The notes beneath the pieces were generated by a model, which made no database searches, was not told the origin of the DNA, and worked only from the letters and a program-made list of their open reading frames with translations. A program made the position numbers and the translations under genes. This document shows, one piece after another, positions 58,259 to 64,000 of a stretch of 64,000 bases of DNA (position 1 is the stretch's first letter; the number at the start of each line of letters is the position of its first letter). This DNA is from CAZEHS01 sp964424355 (GTDB taxonomy: Bacteria > Bacillota > Clostridia > Peptostreptococcales > Acidaminobacteraceae), in contig CAYRIO010000009.1 of NCBI GenBank assembly GCA_964424355.1, positions 50,491-114,490 on the forward strand. The letters run 5' to 3'.

Positions 58259-61200
58259 CTACTTAATGACCGTAATGGTGTGATCTGCTTCCGACCATGT
58301 CACCTGAGCCCCAAAAGCTTCAGAAATATACCTTACAGGGACATATGTGCGATCGTTGCTGATGACAGCGGAAGTTTCTTGGCCGTCTCCTGTCTTGTCT
58401 ACATACAACACCAAGGTCTTTTCGGCTTGTCTGATGGTCGCCTTTCGATCGGCTGGATCCCACTCAATCGTTGCTCCCAAAGCTTCCCCGATAAAGCGCA
58501 GGGGAACCAAGGTCCGGTCATTGCGCGTAATCGGCAAGGCATCCATTTTCTTCGACACGCCATTGACCAGAGCAGTGTCGCTCTTCGTATCCATACTGAT
58601 TTCAACCAGATTCTCTACACCCATAACGGCGTACTGGCTAAATTGATTTGTTTGGACTGTGAAGGTTTTGGTGGCGGGATCATATGTGCCACCCAGTTTT
58701 GTCAAAGCAGTTTTGCCGTTGGCTTTCTTCTCAACACGGACACCGCACAGCTCCCTGATCTGTTTCTCCGTCAAGCTGACACCCGAAAGATCAAAAATCA
58801 GGCTCACAGGCCGACTGAAGGTGTGGAGTTGGGTTATTGTGGCGCCCGCGCCAGATCCACTGGTCACCTGGGCAGTCATCTCAAACATCTGCCCCCCAAC
58901 CTCGAAAATCCTGCTGCTCTCTCCGGGCTCAGTGTTCGCTAGGATCTGTCTTCGCTCTGTTTCGCTGAGAGGTTGCGCACCAATGGTAAGCGTTCCCCCC
59001 TGGGCCAATGCGCCAGTAACCTCTGGGGCTTTGCTAAGAACACCCGCAGGGAATGTCGCGGTCACCCCTTTGCCCACAACCGTCAGAGGCTTATCCCGCT
59101 TAGCCAGTTCGTTCATCACCGCTGCAGAGAACCGAGCCGCTTGATTCAGATCCTTAGAAATGTCAATCTGGATTTCACCCTTCTTGTTCAAAGCCTGGTC
59201 CAGAGCTTTTCCCAGTGCCTTTTCGTCGGAAGGAGAGATTTTGTCCAACTCGGACCCGGTGGTTCCAGTGCTCTGATTGGCTGAACCCGACGGCGTTGTT
59301 CCTGCCCCGGATCCCCCAGTATTGCTGTTATTGTTGGAATTCTTGCTTCCGCCGCTGTCCTTCTTCTTGAAGGCTGCAGTGACAGTTACATTTGCAGCTG
59401 GCATCGTGAATTTCTTGCCGCTGATTTTTACGGTGTCTGTCCCGTCATTGTATTCCAAACTGCCTGATCTAAGCGTTCTTCCTGCATTCGGAGTCACACT
59501 GAGGGTAATGATCTCACCCGCTGCGGCGGTACTCTTATCCGCTGTGATCGTTCCGCCGGAAGGTTCATCAATGGTGATGGTGTACACCGTTACCGCTTCA
59601 GCACCCACATGGATGGCTTCCGTTTGGACGGTATAAGCAGTATCCGTATGGGTGATCGTAATCACGCCCCCATCGTCGGCCATTGTCAGGCTCTCGCCAT
59701 TCGCACGATCCGTGGTCAGGCCTGTTGCTGCGAAATCAGCAAAAGCCACATAGGTATGAACGTTACCGCTTTTGTTCAGCGTCACCACCAGGCCGCTTAG
59801 GTCAAGGGTATCCCCATCACCATATGTAAGCGTTGGCTGGGTCTTCACAGCAAGGCTCTCAACGACTGCCGGCGTGGTTGGGGCATCTTCAAACTCGGCC
59901 TTGATCGTGATGTTCTCGCCGGGCATACTGAAAGTTAAAGTCGATTCGTCAATGGGTGTATCACTGCTACCGTCGTTATACATCAAGCTGCCGGATTTCA
60001 GCTGCTTATCCGGATCCGGGGTGATGGTCAGGATCACCGATGCACCTTGTTCAGCCGTTGCCTTATTAGCGGCGATAGTGCCACCGACAGGCGTATCCAA
60101 GGTAATCGTATATTCTATACCCCCACCGTTGCTCACGCTGAGTGCCGCAGTTTTGACGGTTTCCGAGCTCACATCATGGGTTACGGTGATTTTCACCCCA
60201 TCATCTGTCAGAGCAAGGATCGTTCCTGACGCCATGTCCACAGCCAGCCCCTTCGCCCCAAAATCGGTAAAGGCTACATCTTCACTGCTTGCGTCACTGT
60301 AGTTCACCGTCACCTGCAAACCACTCAGGTCCAAGGCATCCCCCACGGTATAATCCAGGGTCGGTTGCACCTTGATGGTCAAACTGTCAACGACCACCGC
60401 TGCACTGTTCACATCCAGAACCTCGGTCTGGATGGTTTTCCCACTCACACCGTGGGTTACGGTGATTTTCACCCCATCGTCTGCCAGAGCCAGGATCGTT
60501 CCTGACGCCTTGTCCACAGCCAGCCCCTTCGCCGCAAAATCGGTAAAGGCTACATCTTCGCTGCTTGCATCACTGTAAGCCACCGTCACCTGCAAACCAC
60601 TCAGGTCCAAGGCATCCCCCACGGTATAATCCAGGNNNNNNNNNNNNNNNNNNNNNNNNNNNNNNNNNNNNNNNNNNNNNNNNNNNNNNNNNNNNNNNNN
60701 NNNNNNNNNNNNNNNNNNNNNNNNNNNNNNNNNNNTCTTCGCTGCTTGCATCACTGTAAGCCACCGTCACCTGCAAACCACTCAGGTCCAGGGCATCCCC
60801 CACGGTATAGGCCAGGGTTGGCTGTGCCTTGATGGTCAGACTGTCTACTACCACCGCTGGCACCTCATTATAAATGCCGATTCCAGAGGCGTTCACCGAG
60901 GAGATATGCACCACAGGGTTCGCACTGCCGGTCAGATTGAATTTGAATAGGGCTGCTACGGATGAATGACGATCGCTGAAGTAGCCAAGACCGTTGCTGC
61001 CATCAATGGCAATGGCTCCCGGGGATCCCGTTGCGGAGGTATAGATGATCTCCTGATTCCCGCCATCCGCTAAATCCACCCGCACCACATTGAAGGTCGG
61101 CGCATAAGCCTGGGAGTAGTAGAATTTGCCGTTGACCGGATCGACAGCCAAACCCATTCCGTGGACACTGTCCAGAAATTCCGCTTGGTTGCTTCCGTCC

Positions 61201-61748
61201 TTGTTCATCTTGAATATTTTCCCGAGCTTATAATCTGCAACATAAAGCTTCTGGTTTACGGCGTCGTATTCAACCGCTTTCGGGGCACCCGTGGCACCCG
61301 CTGAATACACAGCGGTTTTCTCCGATCCGTCCGCCAGCTTCACGCGATAGACACTGCCATCCGTCGGCTGAGAATAATAGAGATAGCCATCCGCCGTATC
61401 CAGCGCAATATCAGAGGCCCAAACCCCTGTCAGAAAGGTCTCAGGCGTACCGGTCCCATCGCAATTGGCTCTGAATATCTTTGCCACCGTCCCATGGGGG
61501 TCTGAAAAATAGACCTTTCCGGCACCGCTATCCACGGCTACCGCCCGGGGGCTCCCCGTGGCCGATGTATAAACCACCTCCGCAGACGCCCCGGTGACCA
61601 GATCACGGGCAACCATCTGGTAAGGCGCATACGACTGGGTGTAAAACAGCTGGTCCGCCGCTTCCGCCGAGCCGGTCATTAAAAGAAACAATCCCATGAC
61701 CACTGGAATCAGTTGCATCAGTTTTCGAATAAAACGCGAATTACCCAT
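58259..61748 (-). CDS. Large secreted protein: beta-propeller, tandem Ig-like repeats, stalk domain (assembly gap inside)
   Basis: One gene split by a 100-N run. The start at 61748 (MGNSRFIRKL) follows AGGTGGG; a signal peptide ends near GSAEA. Residues to about 300 hold YWTD/LVIVD-like propeller repeats (VYFSDPHGTVAKIFRANCDG). At least three bacterial Ig-like (Big_3-type) units of 92 residues follow (YTVGDALDLSGLQVTVAYSD), then two InlB B-repeat-like units (VGGTIAANKATAEQGASVIL), an Asn/Ser/Gly linker, a long domain of unknown type, and a C-terminal stalk domain (LVPLRFIGEALGATIEWDP; YVPVRYISEAFGAQVTWSE). With the nominal gap length the two halves are out of frame; with one repeat unit across the gap they are in frame. 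It is likely displayed on or released from the cell surface. Confidence 0.8.
60160..60860 (-). repeat. Tandem 276-bp repeats coding for Ig-like domains
   Basis: The same phase point (CTGCTTGC) occurs at 60285 and 60561, exactly 276 bp apart, with near-identical sequence between, and again at 60742 after the gap. Each unit codes for 92 residues. High nucleotide identity between copies explains the assembly break. Confidence 0.9.
60636..60735. other. Assembly gap (100 N)
   Basis: Exactly 100 unknown bases, a usual placeholder length. It interrupts a tandem repeat in the Ig-repeat gene. Repeat spacing predicts a real gap of 195 bp or 195 plus a multiple of 276. Confidence 0.98.
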
Positions 61749-61801
61749 TTCCCACCTGCTCCTCATAGTTTGCGGTTCCGATTCCAAGCAAAGCATCATT
61801 A

Positions 61802-62446
61802 CTAATCCCGTGAAGGAAAGATCCCTTGCAATGCAATGATATAATTGACGCCGAGGTAAGGCTGCATGTTCTCGTGGGGCTGTGAGTTCCCAGCGACGGT
61901 GGAATAGCCCATTGCGGTATTCGCCGGTGACGCGTAGGCGTTTGCGTCAACACTGATTTCCGTGCGGTCTGAAGCGGTGGCTGTAACCGCCATCCCTGCC
62001 GGATAGACCGAGGCGCTGGGGGTATTCGTCGTTCCAGCTGTTGCCGCAGCGGTATTCTGATGAGCATGAGCCGGCATCTGTGCTGACAGCAATGTGACCG
62101 ATTCAACGCCGGCCGCCTCACCTTGCACGCGCGGTGTAAGGCCAGGGCCATTCCCCACCCCCAGAGCCACACGGCCCCGCAGGTCCGGCAAACCGAAGTT
62201 TGTTGTACCATTGCCGCCGTACATCGTGCCTAGAAGCGCAAAAAGCGCCGAGTTTTGCTGGATTGGGATCAGCCTTCCATCACAAGGCGCCCAACCCTGC
62301 GGCGTAAAATTGAATCCAACAGCCCTGATTTCTCCCAGAAATGGCTCCGATGCGTACACCGGCTGAGAGGTTGCCACGCCGCACCCTAACAGGATCCCTG
62401 TTGCAATTACCATTGTAATCACTTTTCCCATCAGATTATTCATCAT
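61802..62446 (-). CDS. Secreted phage tail-collar / Mdp-like protein
   Basis: A 214-residue protein with an N-terminal signal (VITMVIATGILLGCGVATSQ, perhaps a lipobox at LLGC). The rest matches the tail collar (microcystin-dependent protein, MdpB-like) fold: FLGEIRAVGFNFTPQGWAPC, then ALFALLGTMYGGNGTTNFGL and PDLRGRVALGVG, ending PYLGVNYIIALQGIFPSRD. Such proteins are normally cytoplasmic or phage parts; here it is exported and placed 53 bases upstream of the Ig-repeat gene, so both may be surface components of one operon. No other phage gene is nearby. Confidence 0.8.
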   Translation of the reverse strand: MMNNLMGKVITMVIATGILLGCGVATSQPVYASEPFLGEIRAVGFNFTPQGWAPCDGRLIPIQQNSALFALLGTMYGGNGTTNFGLPDLRGRVALGVGNGPGLTPRVQGEAAGVESVTLLSAQMPAHAHQNTAAATAGTTNTPSASVYPAGMAVTATASDRTEISVDANAYASPANTAMGYSTVAGNSQPHENMQPYLGVNYIIALQGIFPSRD

Positions 62447-62782
62447 TCTGCGTCCTTCTTTCTTCTGCTATTTTTTTCTCCGACCCCATTGGTCAGAGAT
62501 TCACCGCATTATTATACTGCGTTTTACCTGAAATTTCTATCACCCATGGGGTGATTTTCGAGGGAACACAGGTTTTTTCTTATCCTATTTAGGCGCTTAT
62601 TGATTCCCCCTTACCATTCCTCCCCTTGGCCGCATAACAAGCCATGTATTGCTCCGCGGTCTTCATTTTCATCCATCTGAAAATCTAGGGGAAAACACAT
62701 GCAAAAACCTGTTAAAATCTCCGGTTTCGCGGTATAACAGAAGTAGGAAGAGATGTTTTTCTCATGAGACTGGAGGTGTGTC
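62447..62782. other. Divergent intergenic region left of the hypothetical 160-residue gene
   Basis: 336 bases without a credible gene. It contains a short hairpin (ATCACCCATGGGGTGAT, about 62540-62556), another partly symmetric element GACCCCATTGGTC near 62483-62495, and a possible plus-strand promoter at 62711-62738. An 85-codon minus-strand frame starting inside the next gene is a chance frame. Confidence 0.4.
62711..62738 (+). promoter_or_regulatory. Weak candidate promoter of the 160-residue gene
   Basis: GTTAAA (62711-62716), a 16-bp spacer and TATAAC (62733-62738), 45 bases before the start. The -35 is poor. Confidence 0.35.
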
Positions 62783-63265
62783 ATGAAAGGAATGCTCAAT
62801 AACGAGGTGTTAGCCGGAACCATGAAGCTCCGGGAAATGGGCGCGAGGATCCAGTCTGTGAACAGCAAGATGTGCTACGTGAAATTTGAAGAAGCAGGGG
62901 TACAGATCGAGTATGCATACAGCATCAATACCACCGGTAAATACTCACTGGAGCGGATCAAGCCCTATGCACTCCCTCTGCGAGAATTCACCCGGGAAGA
63001 AAATCTGATCGAAATCATCGAGATCGATATGGATCAGTTTCGAAACGCCATCCGTACCCTGCAAAATATCAACCCGTTTATCGATACCAGCAAAGACTTC
63101 CACCGGATCTTCCAGCGGTTTGAAGACCTCTACCTCTACTATGCGGTTCCCGTGGAAACCCTTCAGGCCGTGCATGAAAAACTGCAGGAAATCGATGCAT
63201 TGATTCAGTCCACCGCTGGAACCGCCAAACGGATTTATCACCGCAAGGATCCAGACACCCTTTGA
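62783..63265 (+). CDS. Hypothetical 160-residue protein upstream of smpB
   Basis: I do not recognise a family. The ATG at 62783 has a GGAGGTG site. It begins MKGMLNNEVLAGTMKLREMG, has a beta-rich first half (CYVKFEEAGVQIEYAYSINT) and a helical second half (IEIDMDQFRNAIRTLQNINP). No signal or membrane helix is seen, so it is probably cytoplasmic. It lies 129 bases upstream of smpB, which has its own promoter. Confidence 0.7.
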   Translation: MKGMLNNEVLAGTMKLREMGARIQSVNSKMCYVKFEEAGVQIEYAYSINTTGKYSLERIKPYALPLREFTREENLIEIIEIDMDQFRNAIRTLQNINPFIDTSKDFHRIFQRFEDLYLYYAVPVETLQAVHEKLQEIDALIQSTAGTAKRIYHRKDPDTL

Positions 63266-63308
63266 TGCGCCGCAATGATTACAAATTCATGGCGATTGAT
63301 GCACACTT

Positions 63309-63337
63309 TTGCGAAGACCGGCCTTTTATGATAAGAT
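63309..63337 (+). promoter_or_regulatory. Promoter of smpB
   Basis: TTGCGA (63309-63314), a 17-bp spacer and TAAGAT (63332-63337) preceded by TGA (extended -10). It is 57 bases before the smpB start. Confidence 0.5.
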
Positions 63338-63394
63338 TATCCTATCGGTAAAGCCTAGCTGAACCGAAACATCTTCAGGGACCAGGGAAAAAAA

Positions 63395-63862
63395 ATGGGA
63401 ATCGGCAAACTGCTGGCACAAAACAAAAAAGCACGTCATGAGTACTTCATCGAAGAAGTCTTCGAAACTGGCATCGTCCTCACCGGCACGGAGGTAAAAT
63501 CCATGCGGCTGGGCAAGGTCAGTATCAACGAGGCCTACGCCGAGGTGAAGGACGCAGAGATTTGGATCGTGCAGATGCACATCAGCCCCTACGAGATGGG
63601 AAACCGTTTCAACCCAGAACCCCTGCGCCGCCGGAAGCTGCTGCTGCATAAGCGGGAGATTAAAAAGCTCATCGGCTACACCACCCAAAAGGGCTATACC
63701 CTGATTCCTCTGAAAACCTACCTGAGCGAAAAAGGACTGGTCAAAGTGGAACTGGCCGTGGCCAAAGGCAAGAAACTCTACGATAAGCGCGGTGATTCGG
63801 CCAAAGCCGATGCCAAGCGGGATATCGAACGGGCTCTGCGGGACAGAAGCAGAGGCGAATGA
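63395..63862 (+). CDS. smpB: SsrA-binding protein SmpB
   Basis: A 155-residue RNA-binding beta-barrel protein with the family start NKKARHEYFIEEVFETGIVL and TGTEVKSMRLGKVSINEAYA, then RRRKLLLHKREIKKL, and the basic C-terminal tail (KKLYDKRGDSAKADAKRDIE). SmpB delivers tmRNA to stalled ribosomes. Its partner ssrA starts 73 bases downstream. Confidence 0.98.
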   Translation: MGIGKLLAQNKKARHEYFIEEVFETGIVLTGTEVKSMRLGKVSINEAYAEVKDAEIWIVQMHISPYEMGNRFNPEPLRRRKLLLHKREIKKLIGYTTQKGYTLIPLKTYLSEKGLVKVELAVAKGKKLYDKRGDSAKADAKRDIERALRDRSRGE

Positions 63863-63935
63863 AACAACTGCAGCACGGTGAAGGGCCATCAGTAGGCGGA
63901 TGATCCGGAACCACCCACCTCTCCACCCCAGATAC

Positions 63936-64000
63936 GGGGGCGTAAAGGTTTCGACAGGGGTATTGATCAATCGGAAGCGAGCCGTGTTTTTGCCTTGGGG
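63936..64000 (+). ncRNA. ssrA: tmRNA (ssrA), 5' part cut by window end
   Basis: GGGGGCGTAAAGGTTTCGACAG at its start is the conserved 5' end of tmRNA (acceptor stem and D-loop-like GGTTTCGAC). Only 65 bases are in the window; the tag open frame and 3' CCA end lie beyond. Position right after smpB is the common arrangement. Confidence 0.95.

Noticed and set aside
60160..60860. Possible CRISPR array or mobile-element repeat
   Set aside because: The 276-bp units are in-frame protein domains without spacers.
61802..62446. Prophage remnant suggested by the tail-collar domain
   Set aside because: The protein has a signal peptide and no phage gene, integrase or attachment site lies nearby.

Overview
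The window looks like chromosomal DNA of an anaerobic member of the Bacillota, most likely class Clostridia. The evidence is strong GGAGG-type ribosome-binding sites, many U-tailed intrinsic terminators, a sodium-pump beta subunit, a SufBC-only Fe-S pair, an FHA/FtsW/PbpA cluster, a YesM/YesN-type two-component system and secreted proteins ending in copper-amine-oxidase-N (stalk) domains. I cannot name a genus. The DNA is moderately GC-rich and I see no insertion sequence, prophage, CRISPR array, rRNA or tRNA. Both ends are cut: a PucR-type regulator on the left and tmRNA (ssrA) on the right. A 100-N assembly gap lies at 60636-60735.

Layout. 1-9102 (minus): a purine/pyrimidine-type module (PucR regulator, XdhC-YqeB fusion, UraA permease, three-subunit molybdenum hydroxylase), with an orphan sodium-pump beta subunit and two very small membrane proteins in between. 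9385-12712 (plus): a VWA protein and MoxR/RavA-type ATPase pair. 12721-14879 (minus): EamA exporter and FliB. 15217-17382 (plus): a chemoreceptor with a C-terminal Cache-like domain, then an unknown small protein. 17397-21007 (minus): thiamine salvage operon cytX-thiM-thiE-thiD under a TPP riboswitch with terminator. 21429-22844: APC amino acid permease. 22935-25930: lsrK-cupin-lsrF, an autoinducer-2 processing operon without its usual transporter.

25938-36318 (minus): pbpA, ftsW/rodA and an FHA protein; NhaC- and NhaP-type antiporters; two hypothetical proteins; a divergent HD-GYP protein; sufC and a SufB/D-like protein. 36519-44450 (plus): complete kdpFABCDE with candidate KdpE sites. 44463-56183 (minus): a secreted beta-helix-like protein, a ribose-type ABC system with three substrate-binding proteins and a YesM/YesN two-component system, and an orphan eutS-eutP pair. 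56387-61748: two more stalk-domain surface proteins, one with tandem Ig-like repeats interrupted by the gap. 61802-62446: a secreted tail-collar protein. 62783-64000: a hypothetical gene, smpB and the start of ssrA.

How the parts work together: the left module takes up and oxidises a heterocycle; thi genes salvage thiamine precursors in response to TPP; Kdp supplies potassium under KdpDE; the HK/RR/anchored binding protein probably senses a sugar and controls the neighbouring ABC importer; SmpB and tmRNA form the trans-translation pair.
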